A stretch of 52,810 nucleotides of DNA from Syntrophales bacterium (GCA_030655775.1 JAUSPI010000029.1:1-52810); one strand, 5' to 3'. Numbered from the stretch's first letter, positions 44,299-52,810 are shown. The notes: generated by a model not told the origin, from the sequence alone. Numbers and translations: made by a program.

Positions 44299-45792
44299 AT
44301 GGTGCAAGAAAAAAGATTGTTGGTAACTACTTTAATGTTTGCTTTTCTCTGTGCTCTGTTTATGCTTGTTATTTCAAACCCCTGTATGGCAAGCAGTGCA
44401 CATGAAACGGCAGCCCATCATGGAACTGACATCGGGAAAGTTCTGCCCATCTGGTCAATTATCCCCTTTGTCGGGATATTACTATCCATAGCAGTATTGC
44501 CGCTTATAGCGCCACATTTCTGGCATGCTCACTTTGGTAAGTTGTCGGCCTTCTGGGCGCTGGCTTTTGCCGTTCCATTTCTCTTAATTTATCATAACGT
44601 GGCAGTATACGAAATTCTTCATATATACATTATTGACTATATTCCCTTTATAATTCTTCTCTGGGGGCTTTACACAGTCGCGGGCGGTATCGTCGTCAGA
44701 GGTTCCTTTAAAGGCACCCCCGTCGTCAACACGATACTGCTTCTGATAGGAACGGTACTGGCCTCATGGGTGGGGACGACCGGGGCCGCCATGGTCATGA
44801 TACGCCCTGTTTTAAAGGCAAACAAGGACCGGGCTAAAAAGGTGCATGTTATCTGTTTTTTCATATTCCTTGTGGCCAATATAGGTGGTTCGCTGACTCC
44901 TCTGGGAGATCCGCCGCTGTTTCTGGGTTTTCTCCATAATGTCCCCTTCTTCTGGGTTACGACCGGCATATTCCCGCACATGCTGCTGACTTCTCTGATT
45001 CTTCTGGTCATGTTCTTTATTGTGGACAGCTTTTATTACAGAAAAGAGAAGCTCCAATCGCAAACGCCTGAAAAACCCGAAGAAAAAGAACCCATAAAGC
45101 TTGAGGGGATATACAATTTTCTTTTTCTGGGAGGCATAATCGGTGCGGTTCTCATGAGCGGTTACTGGAAAGCGGGTCATTTCAACGTGCTTGGTGTCGA
45201 ATGGGCTTACCAGAATATTTTAAGAGATATAATAATCATAGCGATGGGGTTCCTGTCTCTTTTCGTTACATCCAAAAGTCTTCGTGAGGCCAATGAATTT
45301 AGCTGGTTTCCGATTATGGAGGTGGCAAAACTTTTTGCCGGCATTTTCATGACGATCATTCCGGCGCTGGCGATACTGAAGGTGGGAAGTGCAGGCGCCA
45401 TGGCGGATCTTATTGCAACAGTAAAAGATCCTATTCACTATTTCTGGGTAACGGGAGTGCTCTCTTCATTCCTGGATAATGCTCCGACTTACCTTACATT
45501 CTTTAATCTTGCACTGGGGAAACTTGGGTTGACGGAAGCCATGGTGCCTGGCGCACTGGCTGCAAATACCGTCACGTTAAATCCCGTATTCGTAAGTTAC
45601 TTGAAGGGAATTTCGGCCGGCGCTGTTTTTATGGGCGCAAACACCTATATTGGCAATGCACCGAACTTCATGGTGAAATCGATAGCGGAAGAAGCCGGTA
45701 TCAACATGCCGAGCTTCTTCGGATATATGTTTAAATTCTCAATTCCTATTCTTATCCCAATCTTTATCTTGGTAACTTTTATTTTTTTCTAA
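44299..45792 (+). CDS. NhaD-like sodium:proton antiporter
   Basis: Inner-membrane ion transporter of the CitM/NhaD superfamily, 497 residues, about 12 membrane segments. Residues 1-35 look like a signal peptide ending at CMASSA, with histidines following. Family motifs are VGTTGAAMVMIRPVLKAN, NIGGSLTPLGDPPLFLGFLH and the second half's SSFLDNAPTYLTFFNLALG; the paired GGSLTPLGDPP and LDNAPT loops are typical of NhaD. Coming right after a proton-driven ATP synthase it may adjust sodium or pH, which is inference. It converges with greA across a bidirectional terminator. Confidence 0.85.
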   Translation: MVQEKRLLVTTLMFAFLCALFMLVISNPCMASSAHETAAHHGTDIGKVLPIWSIIPFVGILLSIAVLPLIAPHFWHAHFGKLSAFWALAFAVPFLLIYHNVAVYEILHIYIIDYIPFIILLWGLYTVAGGIVVRGSFKGTPVVNTILLLIGTVLASWVGTTGAAMVMIRPVLKANKDRAKKVHVICFFIFLVANIGGSLTPLGDPPLFLGFLHNVPFFWVTTGIFPHMLLTSLILLVMFFIVDSFYYRKEKLQSQTPEKPEEKEPIKLEGIYNFLFLGGIIGAVLMSGYWKAGHFNVLGVEWAYQNILRDIIIIAMGFLSLFVTSKSLREANEFSWFPIMEVAKLFAGIFMTIIPALAILKVGSAGAMADLIATVKDPIHYFWVTGVLSSFLDNAPTYLTFFNLALGKLGLTEAMVPGALAANTVTLNPVFVSYLKGISAGAVFMGANTYIGNAPNFMVKSIAEEAGINMPSFFGYMFKFSIPILIPIFILVTFIFF

Positions 45793-45840
45793 TATAATAA
45801 GGGGTTTATCAGATATTGGATTGAGGCTTTTAACCGTTGG

Positions 45841-45880
45841 AGTGAAGCTCCCCGTCCACAGGGCGGGGAGCTTCACTTTT
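45841..45880. terminator. Bidirectional terminator, GAAGCTCCCCG family
   Basis: TGAAGCTCCCCG and CGGGGAGCTTCA form a perfect 12-bp stem, with A-rich text before and T-run after, between converging antiporter and greA genes. The stem belongs to the palindrome family described at 18560, 32881 and 35551, so a repeat appears to have been used as a terminator. Confidence 0.7.
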
Positions 45881-45892
45881 ATAGCTGTAATT

Positions 45893-46384
45893 TTAATTCT
45901 TGCCTTCCATATCACTTATAGAAATATCAATAATTTCGAACTCTCTTACACCTCCCGGTGTATTGACACTGACTACGTCACCTATTTCTTTCCCGATGAG
46001 CCCCTTTCCGATAGGAGAAGTAACTGAAATTTTGTTCTCATTTACATCGGATTCAAAGGGGCCAACAAGGTGATATTGAACGACCTCTTCTGCATTGATG
46101 TCTTCGATGGTAACGGTTGATCCAAAAACGACCCTCTCCTCGGTGAGATCTTTAGGATCAATAATAATTGAAGTAGCAAGATTATTTTTTAGTTCCTGTA
46201 TCTTTCCCTGAATGAATGATTGTCTTTCTTTGGCTGCTGCATACTCGGCATTTTCCGATATATCACCATGAGCCCTGGCTTCTTCAATCTCTTTTATGTT
46301 CTCAGGAACGGCAACCCTTTTCAAATATTCTAAATCTTTTTTCAGTTTTTCAAAACCCACTTTGCTAATCGGAAATTTATCCAT
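45893..46384 (-). CDS. greA: Transcription elongation factor GreA
   Basis: Rescues backtracked RNA polymerase by stimulating transcript cleavage; 163 residues. The coiled-coil stalk includes KDLEYLKRVAVPENIKEIEEA and the acidic tip ARAHGDISENAEYAAAKERQ; the C-terminal FKBP-like domain has VSVNTPGGVREFEI. The start is ATG 46384, with GGAGAGG just upstream; a GTG one codon earlier is possible. Confidence 0.95.
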   Translation of the reverse strand: MDKFPISKVGFEKLKKDLEYLKRVAVPENIKEIEEARAHGDISENAEYAAAKERQSFIQGKIQELKNNLATSIIIDPKDLTEERVVFGSTVTIEDINAEEVVQYHLVGPFESDVNENKISVTSPIGKGLIGKEIGDVVSVNTPGGVREFEIIDISISDMEGKN

Positions 46385-46409
46385 CACCTCTCCTCTACGA
46401 AAAATCTAT

Positions 46410-46556
46410 ATAGTGTCCATCCAAAGACAGGTAATTTTGTTCAAGTTCAAGGAAGGTGAAGATTTTAACCAGAGGAATATATTGCATATTTCGAGGATTA
46501 AAATCTGAGACTAACGTAGAAATTGAGCAAAAGGGCCATTTATGGATGGACACTAT
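46410..46556. mobile_element. 147-bp MITE-like element
   Basis: Inverted ends ATAGTGTCCATCCA (46410-46423) and TGGATGGACACTAT (46543-46556) enclose 119 bases with no gene. It fills most of the 311-bp gap between greA and the cytochrome gene. It is not related to the IS3 ends at 1231 beyond the short TGGACAC core. Confidence 0.65.
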
Positions 46557-46698
46557 TTCTTATCATATAAATCATACTGGACAAGTGTCAAGAAGATTTG
46601 TCCTGTGTGGCATCAAAAACAATTAACCCATATTTTTACTTGCTTTTTTTATCGAAATATACTATAGCGAATCACCGATTACATGGGGGGGAAATGAA

Positions 46699-48369
46699 GT
46701 GAGTTATTTTCGAATTGCAGCGAGTAGCAGACATAAACCGGCATTCTTCTTGTTTCTGATTGTGTCTTTTATATTTTTTTCCTGGTATTTTCCTATGGCA
46801 CTGAATGCCGAAGAAAGTAGCTGCGTGTCATGCCATACCGATGAAAAAAAACTCATTGAAATAATCGGTTCCATTGAGGCATCTAAACCAGAGGCAGTAT
46901 GCGAACCGATTGGACCTGAAGGAGCAGGATGGGGAGGATCTGTGGCTCCGTTGGAGCCGCATAAAAAATTGCTTGTAGATCCCTCTTTTCTGGAAGACGA
47001 GCACGGTGGAATTTCCTGCGAAACGTGTCACGGAGGCAATCCGGAAGATAACAACTGGAAGACCGCCCACGAGGGAATCGTAAAAGATCCAACATATCCC
47101 GATGCCGCCGAAAGTTGTGGCGAATGCCATGAAGAGATAGTAGAAAAAAACAAGACCAGCCTCCATATTACATTAGCCCCTTTCAAGAACAAGATATATC
47201 TCAGGGTAAATCCGGACAAGAATGTACGTGAAAAGATCGATAGTGCTATGGATACCCACTGTATGGGCTGCCACAGCAGCTGCGGCCAGTGCCATATCAG
47301 TCGACCTTCATCTGTTGGGGGAGGTTTGATTGAGGGACATCTATTTAAGAAACCGCCTCCGATGAAGACCAATTGCACCTCATGCCATGGGAGCAGAATC
47401 GGAAAAGAATTCTTTGGTGAAAATGAAGGCCTGCCGGCCGATGCTCACTATAGCGAGCATGGATTGGAGTGCAAGGGCTGCCATTCCGGGGAAGAGATGC
47501 ATGGAAGCGGCGAAGCTCATTTTGACAGGTATGAAGTTGCAAATAGAGCTAAATGTGTAAACTGTCACACCGGAGAAGACGACGAGAACCCGAGCCATGT
47601 GATTCATAAGGACAAAGTAAGTTGCCAGGTCTGCCACTCTGTTTCCTATAAAAACTGTTTCAACTGCCATGTTGGCAAGGACAAGGCAGGCAAACCTTAT
47701 TCCACAATCGGTTCTACAGTTATGGCTTTTAAAATCGGCATGAACCCGAAACCGACAGAGGAGCGGCCTGAAAAATATGTTACCGTACGCCACATTCCGG
47801 TGAATAAAGAGTTGTTTGATTTTTATGTCAAGGGTGGATTGACAAATTTCGATAATGCGCCAACTTGGAAATTGGCTACGCCGCACAATATCCAGCGTCA
47901 GACCCCACAAAATGAAAGCTGTATCTCTTGTCACAATAACAGTAAACTTTTCCTGAGGAAGAGAGACGTTAGGTCAAAGGAGATCACAGCCAATAAGGAT
48001 GTTATTGTTCCTTCAATGCCTTCCCTTTTTGACAGACATAACTGGTTGACACAGGCAGAGTTTCACCTGACAAACGTGGATTGCCTGGTCTGTCATACTC
48101 CGCTACTAAAATCTCCCATAAGGGATTGCAATAAATGCCATTCAAAAAACAGTATTCTTCTAAAAAAACCTGAAGATACTTCGAAAGAGAAAGAACCTGC
48201 GATGAGCTGGGATTTCACAAACAAGGAACTCATGAAAAAAGGTGGCTACGTCGTGGGTAGTAACAGGATTCCGGCCCTCGATACTCTTGGAATTCTGATA
48301 GTAGTTCTCACTTTTGTGGGATGCATTGGACATGGTTGTTTGCGCTTTATTACCAGAAGGAGAAAATAG
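46699..48369 (+). CDS. Membrane-anchored cytochrome c with 13 haem-binding motifs
   Basis: Periplasmic electron carrier or oxidoreductase, 556 residues. A signal segment (residues 14-36, HKPAFFLFLIVSFIFFSWYF) precedes thirteen CxxCH motifs: CVSCH (42-46), CETCH, CGECH, CMGCH, CGQCH, CTSCH, CKGCH, CVNCH, CQVCH, CFNCH, CISCH, CLVCH and CNKCH. A C-terminal helix (TLGILIVVLTFVGCIGH) followed by FITRRRK anchors it. It starts at GTG 46699 after GGGGGGGAAAT. A cytochrome b gene follows by 4 bases, so the pair likely links the quinone pool to periplasmic haems. The substrate is unknown; I see similarity to tetrathionate/nitrite-type multihaem proteins only in general layout. Confidence 0.9.
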   Translation: MSYFRIAASSRHKPAFFLFLIVSFIFFSWYFPMALNAEESSCVSCHTDEKKLIEIIGSIEASKPEAVCEPIGPEGAGWGGSVAPLEPHKKLLVDPSFLEDEHGGISCETCHGGNPEDNNWKTAHEGIVKDPTYPDAAESCGECHEEIVEKNKTSLHITLAPFKNKIYLRVNPDKNVREKIDSAMDTHCMGCHSSCGQCHISRPSSVGGGLIEGHLFKKPPPMKTNCTSCHGSRIGKEFFGENEGLPADAHYSEHGLECKGCHSGEEMHGSGEAHFDRYEVANRAKCVNCHTGEDDENPSHVIHKDKVSCQVCHSVSYKNCFNCHVGKDKAGKPYSTIGSTVMAFKIGMNPKPTEERPEKYVTVRHIPVNKELFDFYVKGGLTNFDNAPTWKLATPHNIQRQTPQNESCISCHNNSKLFLRKRDVRSKEITANKDVIVPSMPSLFDRHNWLTQAEFHLTNVDCLVCHTPLLKSPIRDCNKCHSKNSILLKKPEDTSKEKEPAMSWDFTNKELMKKGGYVVGSNRIPALDTLGILIVVLTFVGCIGHGCLRFITRRRK

Positions 48370-48373
48370 GAAG

Positions 48374-48997
48374 ATGTCTGAGAAAATGTATTTACATCCA
48401 TTAACTGAACGGGTCTGGCACTGGATACATGCCATCCTGATCTTATTGCTCATATTAACGGGCATACAGATACACTGGCCAGATACCGTAAACATCTTTG
48501 GAAATTATTCCACCGCTATAACTATTCATGAATGGTCAGGAATATTTGTGCTTCTGGATTTCTTCATCTGGTTGTTTTACAATTTGATCTCAAAGCGAAT
48601 TTCCCATTATATACCGAGGAAAGAAGATATATATCCAGGAATTCCTAAACAGGCAAGATACTATATCTATGGTATATTCAAGCACGAGCCGCACCCCTAT
48701 TCTGCATCTGAGGATAATAAATTCAATCCACTGCAAAAAATGGCGTACTTTAAATTCATGGTTTTCATGATGCCTCTTTTGCTTATCAGTGGCGTTCTGT
48801 ATTTATATCCTTTAAGTTTTGCTTTCCTCATTGCTTTTATCGGTGGCTTGAAAGTAGTAGCCGTTGTTCACTTTATCATGGCTATCCTATTCACAGCTTT
48901 TTTGGTTGCGCACCTTTATTTAGCTACCACCGGTCACACCATTTTTGCTGATTTTATTGCTATGATTACAGGGTATGCGGAAAAAGAGGAGCATTAA
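48374..48997 (+). CDS. Cytochrome b561-type membrane subunit
   Basis: Di-haem membrane cytochrome b of 207 residues, thiosulfate-reductase/Ni-hydrogenase cytochrome b group. It begins MYLHPLTERVWHWIHAILIL, where the histidines in H-x6-WHWIH are haem ligands. Further membrane helices follow: ITIHEWSGIFVLLDFFIWL, MAYFKFMVFMMPLLLISGVL and VAVVHFIMAILFTAFLVAHL, the last two with histidines. The ATG at 48374 is preceded by AGGAAG; an earlier in-frame codon at 48314 lies inside the cytochrome c gene. It would take electrons between menaquinone and the 13-haem protein. Confidence 0.9.
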   Translation: MSEKMYLHPLTERVWHWIHAILILLLILTGIQIHWPDTVNIFGNYSTAITIHEWSGIFVLLDFFIWLFYNLISKRISHYIPRKEDIYPGIPKQARYYIYGIFKHEPHPYSASEDNKFNPLQKMAYFKFMVFMMPLLLISGVLYLYPLSFAFLIAFIGGLKVVAVVHFIMAILFTAFLVAHLYLATTGHTIFADFIAMITGYAEKEEH

Positions 48998-49026
48998 TGA
49001 CCGCGTAAAAAACATAAGACTGAACG

Positions 49027-49060
49027 ATGGGGAACAGGTTTTAACTGTTCCCCATTTTTA
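49027..49060 (+). terminator. Terminator of the cytochrome operon
   Basis: ATGGGGAACAG/CTGTTCCCCAT, an 11-bp perfect stem with a 7-base loop and a T run, 30 bases after the cytochrome b stop. Confidence 0.9.
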
Positions 49061-49266
49061 GTTGAAAACCGTGTTGAACCCGCTACAGTACCACAATGAA
49101 ACGGAGATCACCTGAGGATAGTTTAACGGCTTGACACTCTTAAAAAATCTGCCGTATCGAGACCTCTCACATTGATTGATACTATATCTGTTCGCTGAAT
49201 GTATGCTGTCCTTGCGATGCGTCCTTAAATATGTTAGAAACTCTTTATATCTTTCAAGGAAAGCTC

Positions 49267-50262
49267 ATGATCGACAACTATAATAGAAATATCAACTATT
49301 TAAGAGTTTCAATTACCGACAGATGCAACCTTCGCTGTGTGTACTGCATGCCCAAGGAGGGGGTGTCGGTGATCGGTCACAATGATATACTCAAATATGA
49401 AGAAATATTAAGAGTGGTTAACGTTGCCGTGAAAACAGGAATTGTAAAGGTCAGGGTGACCGGTGGAGAACCATTGGTAAGGAAGGGGGTTGTCGATTTC
49501 CTTACTTCTCTTAAAACAATAGATGGACTGAAGGATATTAGCCTGACAACGAATGGCATACTGCTTGAAAACTTTGCTGAGGGGCTCTTCAATGCAGGTA
49601 TACGGCGAATAAATGTCAGCCTCGATTCCCTCAATCCAGAAAAATATGCGAGCATTACCAGGGGAGGAAATCTGAAAGCAGTTCTCAGGGGTATTGACAA
49701 GGTATACAAGACAGGGTTCTCACCGATCAAGATCAACGTCGTGGTAATAAAGGGCGTGAACGAAGATGAGGTTCTGGATTTTGCAAAGCTGTCAATAGAA
49801 AAACCGTATCAGGTGAGATTTATTGAATTGATGCCCGTCGGTGAGGCGGGTGCTGATAATAATGATAAACATGTATCCAACGATTCCGTAATGGAAAAAA
49901 TAGGGAAATATCATATACTTGAACCAGTATCCGGCCCGGGCAACAAAACGGACGGTCCCGCCCGCATTTACAGGATACAGGGCGGGAGGGGAGAAATCGG
50001 CTTCATAAGTCCTGTGAGTCACCATTTTTGTGAATCATGCAACAGGCTTCGTCTCACCGCTGACGGTCATCTCCGGGCATGTTTGCTTTCTGATGAAGAG
50101 AACGACCTGAAGGATCCGCTCCGCTCCGGGTGCAGCGATCCGGAACTGGAGGACTTGATAAAAACGATCATTGCCAAAAAACCAACACGATACGATATCG
50201 CTATCTCCGATAAGGTACATTTCAAAAAATGTGCAAGAAATATGCATTCAATAGGAGGCTAA
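49267..50262 (+). CDS. moaA: GTP 3',8-cyclase MoaA
   Basis: Radical SAM enzyme of molybdenum cofactor synthesis, 331 residues. The first 4Fe-4S cluster is bound by C20, C24 and C27 in TDRCNLRCVYCMP, the second by C-x2-C-x13-C in FCESCNRLRLTADGHLRACL. SAM-binding VTGGEPLVRKG is present and the protein ends MHSIGG, the two-glycine tail needed for activity. AAGGAAAG stands 6 bases before ATG 49267; the longer frame from 49231 has no ribosome site. Other moa genes are not in the window. Moco would serve anaerobic oxidoreductases. Confidence 0.96.
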   Translation: MIDNYNRNINYLRVSITDRCNLRCVYCMPKEGVSVIGHNDILKYEEILRVVNVAVKTGIVKVRVTGGEPLVRKGVVDFLTSLKTIDGLKDISLTTNGILLENFAEGLFNAGIRRINVSLDSLNPEKYASITRGGNLKAVLRGIDKVYKTGFSPIKINVVVIKGVNEDEVLDFAKLSIEKPYQVRFIELMPVGEAGADNNDKHVSNDSVMEKIGKYHILEPVSGPGNKTDGPARIYRIQGGRGEIGFISPVSHHFCESCNRLRLTADGHLRACLLSDEENDLKDPLRSGCSDPELEDLIKTIIAKKPTRYDIAISDKVHFKKCARNMHSIGG

Positions 50263-50326
50263 CGCTCCTGCTGGGGATTACACTCGGCTTAGTAAAACAT
50301 CTTTTCTAACTGTTTGAGGAAATTTG

Positions 50327-51097
50327 ATGATCTTTGATGAAGAAACAGCCAGATCATACGATGACTGGCTTCTGACACCTGTTGGACGTTACATAGACAG
50401 AAGAGAAAAGGATCTCATCTTCAATCTTATAGCGCCAAGGGAGGGCGAGAGGCTCCTCGATGTAGGATGTGGAACGGGGAATCATCTTCGCTTTTTCAGA
50501 AGGAAAGGGTGTAATGTAACCGGTCTCGAATCATCTCCCTCCATGCTGGACATTGCCAGAAAAAAGCTGGGACAGAGAGCAGATTTCCATATGGGAAAAG
50601 CAGAAGATCTTCCCTTTTCCGACAATGAATTTGATATCGTTACGATGATCACCTCTGTCGAATTTATGGATAATCCCCAGAAAGCTATAGCCGAAGCAAT
50701 CAGGGTATGCAGGGACAGGGTTTTTATCGGGGTTCTAAATAAACATTCCATAATCGGTGTGCGAAGGAGGATAACGAGAATTTTCAGCACCTCTATCTAC
50801 AATAGCGCCCGCTTTTTCGGTATAGGGGAGTTGACCCAAATAGTCAAAACTGCACTTCCAGGTGTCAATATCCGGTGGGGAAGTGTCATTTTCCTCCCCT
50901 TCGGCTGGTATTCATTTGCAACCGGTCTTGAGGAGATTATTCCAGTTATGAATAATCCTTTCGGTGCTTTTATCGGTCTGTCATTTCCCGTGGTATTTAC
51001 CCACAGGACTATACAGGATATAGTAAAAAGTCATATTAAAGTCGGAACAGAAGGAAAACATAAAGTCCACGGAGCTGTCAGGGAGATCAAAAGATGA
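50327..51097 (+). CDS. Class I SAM-dependent methyltransferase
   Basis: A 256-residue cytosolic methyltransferase. SAM motif I is LLDVGCGTGNHLRFF at about residues 45-59, the acidic end of strand 2 is VTGLESSPSML, and motif II includes GKAEDLPFSDNEFDIVTMIT. The C-terminal region (residues 140-256) is less typical. GAGGA stands 6 bases before ATG 50327, one codon after an in-frame TTG. It overlaps the radical SAM gene by four bases and is probably coupled to it. Substrate unknown. Confidence 0.85.
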   Translation: MIFDEETARSYDDWLLTPVGRYIDRREKDLIFNLIAPREGERLLDVGCGTGNHLRFFRRKGCNVTGLESSPSMLDIARKKLGQRADFHMGKAEDLPFSDNEFDIVTMITSVEFMDNPQKAIAEAIRVCRDRVFIGVLNKHSIIGVRRRITRIFSTSIYNSARFFGIGELTQIVKTALPGVNIRWGSVIFLPFGWYSFATGLEEIIPVMNNPFGAFIGLSFPVVFTHRTIQDIVKSHIKVGTEGKHKVHGAVREIKR

Positions 51098-52104
51098 CAA
51101 GGGAAGCTATGCTCTATGAGAAGCTGGAGGGTGGAGCTGTAAGGTGTTTTCTCTGCGGACACGGGTGTAAGATTCCTCCGACAGGACGGGGGATATGCGG
51201 GGTACGCGAAAACAGAGAGGGTATCCTCTACACACTGGTTTATGGAATGGTCATAGCTGAAAATGTTGACCCTATCGAGAAAAAACCTCTCTTTCATGTC
51301 TGGCCCGGATCGAAATCCTTTTCTATCGCTACCGTCGGGTGCAACTTTTCATGTACCTTCTGCCAAAATAATGACATTTCTCAGACACCGCGGGAGACGG
51401 GGGAAATAATGGGAAGAAAGGTTACTCCGGAGGAGATCGTCGAAAAAGCTGTCCGAACAAAATCGATGACCATTGCCTATACATACACTGAACCGACCGT
51501 ATTTTTCGAGTACGCCTACGACATCTGCCGTATTGCCCACACGAGGAAGATTAAAAATGTCTTTATCACCAACGGTTTTATGACTGCAGATGCTCTTGAA
51601 AAAATATCACCCTACCTTGATGCAGCCAATGTGGACCTGAAATCCTTCAGCGATGACTTTTACAAAACGTGGTGCGGGGCAAGACTTCAGCCGGTTCTCG
51701 ATAGCATAAGGAAGATGAAAGAACTGAACATCTGGGTGGAGATAACGACCCTCGTTATACCCACCTTAAATGATACCGAAGAAGAATTGAGGCAAATTGC
51801 CGAATTCATTCTTTCACTGGGACCTGAAACTCCCTGGCATATCAGCCGCTTTCATCCCCAGTATAAGATGGCAAATCTACCATTAACCCCGGTAGAGACG
51901 ATACACAGGGCAGCAGAAATAGGTAAAGAAACGGGACTTAAGTACGTATACAGCGGCAACGTTCCTGGAGATGTTGGTGAAAAAACCTTGTGTTACAACT
52001 GTGGAGCGCTCCTCATTGACAGGTATGGGTTTTTTATAAACAGGATTACTTTGCGGGAATCCCGCTGTCCCGAATGTAACACGCCCCTGGATGGAATACT
52101 TTAA
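51094..52104 (+). CDS. Radical SAM enzyme, AmmeMemoRadiSam type (PflA-like)
   Basis: A 336-residue radical SAM protein. The 4Fe-4S motif is VGCNFSCTFCQNNDISQ, preceded by a cysteine pair (CFLCGHGCKIPPTGRGICGV) and the GMVIAENVDPIEKKPLFH segment shared with pyruvate-formate-lyase activases. SYTEP-like YTYTEPTVFFEY and the C-terminal zinc-like CYNCGALLIDR with CPECNTPL fit the enzyme named after its usual partners AMMECR1 and Memo. Those partner genes are absent here; a methyltransferase overlaps it instead. The reaction is unknown in the family as far as I recall. Confidence 0.88.
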   Translation: MTREAMLYEKLEGGAVRCFLCGHGCKIPPTGRGICGVRENREGILYTLVYGMVIAENVDPIEKKPLFHVWPGSKSFSIATVGCNFSCTFCQNNDISQTPRETGEIMGRKVTPEEIVEKAVRTKSMTIAYTYTEPTVFFEYAYDICRIAHTRKIKNVFITNGFMTADALEKISPYLDAANVDLKSFSDDFYKTWCGARLQPVLDSIRKMKELNIWVEITTLVIPTLNDTEEELRQIAEFILSLGPETPWHISRFHPQYKMANLPLTPVETIHRAAEIGKETGLKYVYSGNVPGDVGEKTLCYNCGALLIDRYGFFINRITLRESRCPECNTPLDGIL

Positions 52105-52115
52105 ACAATGAAGAG

Positions 52116-52250
52116 TGACAGTCTCGCAAAAAGTCATAAACTGCACCATTTGTCATGCTGGACTTGTTTCAGCATCTAATTATTTCAGCAAGTTAGAGAC
52201 CCTGAAATAAATTCAGGGTGACAAAAAATGACTTTTTACAAATACATCAA
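52116..52250. repeat. Two-ended repeat family, copy E
   Basis: Left end TGACAGTCTCGCAAAAAGTC, right end the complement of TTGATGTATTTGTAAAAAGT, 135 bases, with the same interior as copy D at 37460 but shorter by about 20 bases. Confidence 0.75.
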
Positions 52251-52289
52251 GAATAAACCTTCATTTTTTCCATTTTTCACTCTTGATTC

Positions 52290-52541
52290 TTATTTCTCCT
52301 CCCAGTCAATGTCTTCATCTCTGTAGGATATTGAAAGAACCTTCCGGGCATTTTCCAGGCAGTTTGAAGGAACCATTACCCTCACTTCACCCAGACCGTC
52401 AATAGTAACAGCGTAAATTATACCCGCCGCTTCGTACTTCAATCTGGTCGGAATTCCTTCTGTCTCCAATCTTCCAACTATGATATTGGCATTTGTCATT
52501 CCCGATGCTATATGTACAACTCTCCAATCCTCTTCTTTCAT
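52290..52541 (-). CDS. DUF2007-family small protein
   Basis: An 83-residue protein that matches the DUF2007 pattern: WRVVHIASGMTNANIIVGRL ETEGIPTRLKYE, then VMVPSNCLENARKVL. This ferredoxin-like fold is described as a putative signal transducer; its role is not established. It ends with an acidic tail. It stands alone in the minus direction between two repeats. Confidence 0.75.
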   Translation of the reverse strand: MKEEDWRVVHIASGMTNANIIVGRLETEGIPTRLKYEAAGIIYAVTIDGLGEVRVMVPSNCLENARKVLSISYRDEDIDWEEK

Positions 52542-52700
52542 GATCCACCCTGTACCCCATCATCAATGTGATGAATTCGTAAACCTTCAGTAAAAACAAG
52601 GAGATAGACAAAACCACTTCTGCTTGTCCTGCTGATAGCTTTTTGCTGATACTTTATTTATATTCGGCAATCGTCCCCTAATGTCAAGGAGAATTTAAAT

Positions 52701-52810
52701 CCCCCAAATAGACATTGAAAATAAAGTCTGTCCTCCCCATCCCGTAGGACAGCCGTCTCGGCTGTCTAAGCGATTCACCATTATGGACAGGCGGGACGCC
52801 TGTCCTACTG
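52701..52810. mobile_element. MITE-like element, copy 2, cut by the window end
   Basis: Matches copy 1 (6854-6992) over its whole visible length with few changes, including the end CCCCAAATAGACATTGA and both hairpins. Here the second hairpin is perfect (GGACAGGCG/CGCCTGTCC). The right end lies outside the window. Confidence 0.75.

Noticed and set aside
49063-49266. Molybdenum-cofactor riboswitch upstream of moaA
   Set aside because: I could not find the characteristic paired elements; the leader looks unstructured apart from the upstream terminator.

Overview
The window reads as a chromosome segment of an anaerobic Desulfobacterota (former Deltaproteobacteria) lineage with moderate GC content. 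Pointers are the selenium-metabolism cluster with a selenocysteine-containing SelD, the F-type ATPase operon with two b-type subunits and no a/c subunits beside it, a 13-haem cytochrome paired with a membrane cytochrome b, and the nrdR-rib-nusB gene order. No ribosomal RNA, phage or CRISPR array is visible.

Layout. 1-4450 is an accessory patch: a VapBC pair, an IS3-family element with both reading frames intact, a Phd/ParE-type pair, a small protein overlapping a nucleotidyltransferase, and decayed fragments with palindromic repeats. 4596-9622 holds a cation:proton antiporter, a tiny zinc-ribbon protein, a SpeD-SpeE fusion and threonine synthase. 9821-14721 is the selenium locus: a LysR regulator faces a five-gene operon (YedE-type transporter, DUF3343 protein, ribokinase-fold protein, TusA-like protein, SelD). 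The selD frame is interrupted by UGA at codon 18 and is followed by a SECIS-like hairpin, so the true gene is longer than a plain ORF search shows. 14827-30320 is housekeeping: rpsT, lptE, leuS, trkH-trkA, then a long minus-strand series (yceD, rpmF, fabD, rpiB, glyA, comEB, nrdR, ribE, ribBA, ribH, nusB, a lone M17 N-terminal domain). From this series plsX, fabH, fabG, acpP, fabF and ribD are absent where related bacteria often carry them. 30508-37169 holds gltX followed by a tRNA-Glu gene, a hydrolase/lipoprotein pair, and tpiA-secG-tRNA-Leu. 38098-44075 is the atpF'-F-H-A-G-D-C operon. 44299-52541 holds an NhaD-like antiporter, greA, the multihaem cytochrome/cytochrome b pair, moaA, a methyltransferase, an AmmeMemoRadiSam-type radical SAM enzyme and a DUF2007 protein.

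The strongest functional stories are the selenium operon (uptake, possible selenium carriers, and selenophosphate synthesis by an enzyme that itself needs selenocysteine) and the bifunctional polyamine enzyme, whose synthase half lacks a usual spermidine-synthase aspartate and resembles eukaryotic spermine synthase there.

The gaps between genes are rich in repeats: at least five copies of an element with two distinguishable end types (TTGATGCA... and TTGACA..., each leading into TCGTAAAAAGTC), a 139-bp element present at 6854 and again at the right window edge, a 147-bp inverted-repeat element at 46410, a family of GAAGCTCCCCGC palindromes, and 7-bp tandem arrays that have become part of the coding ends of three neighbouring genes. 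All assignments come from reading the sequence and from remembered family features; no search was run.
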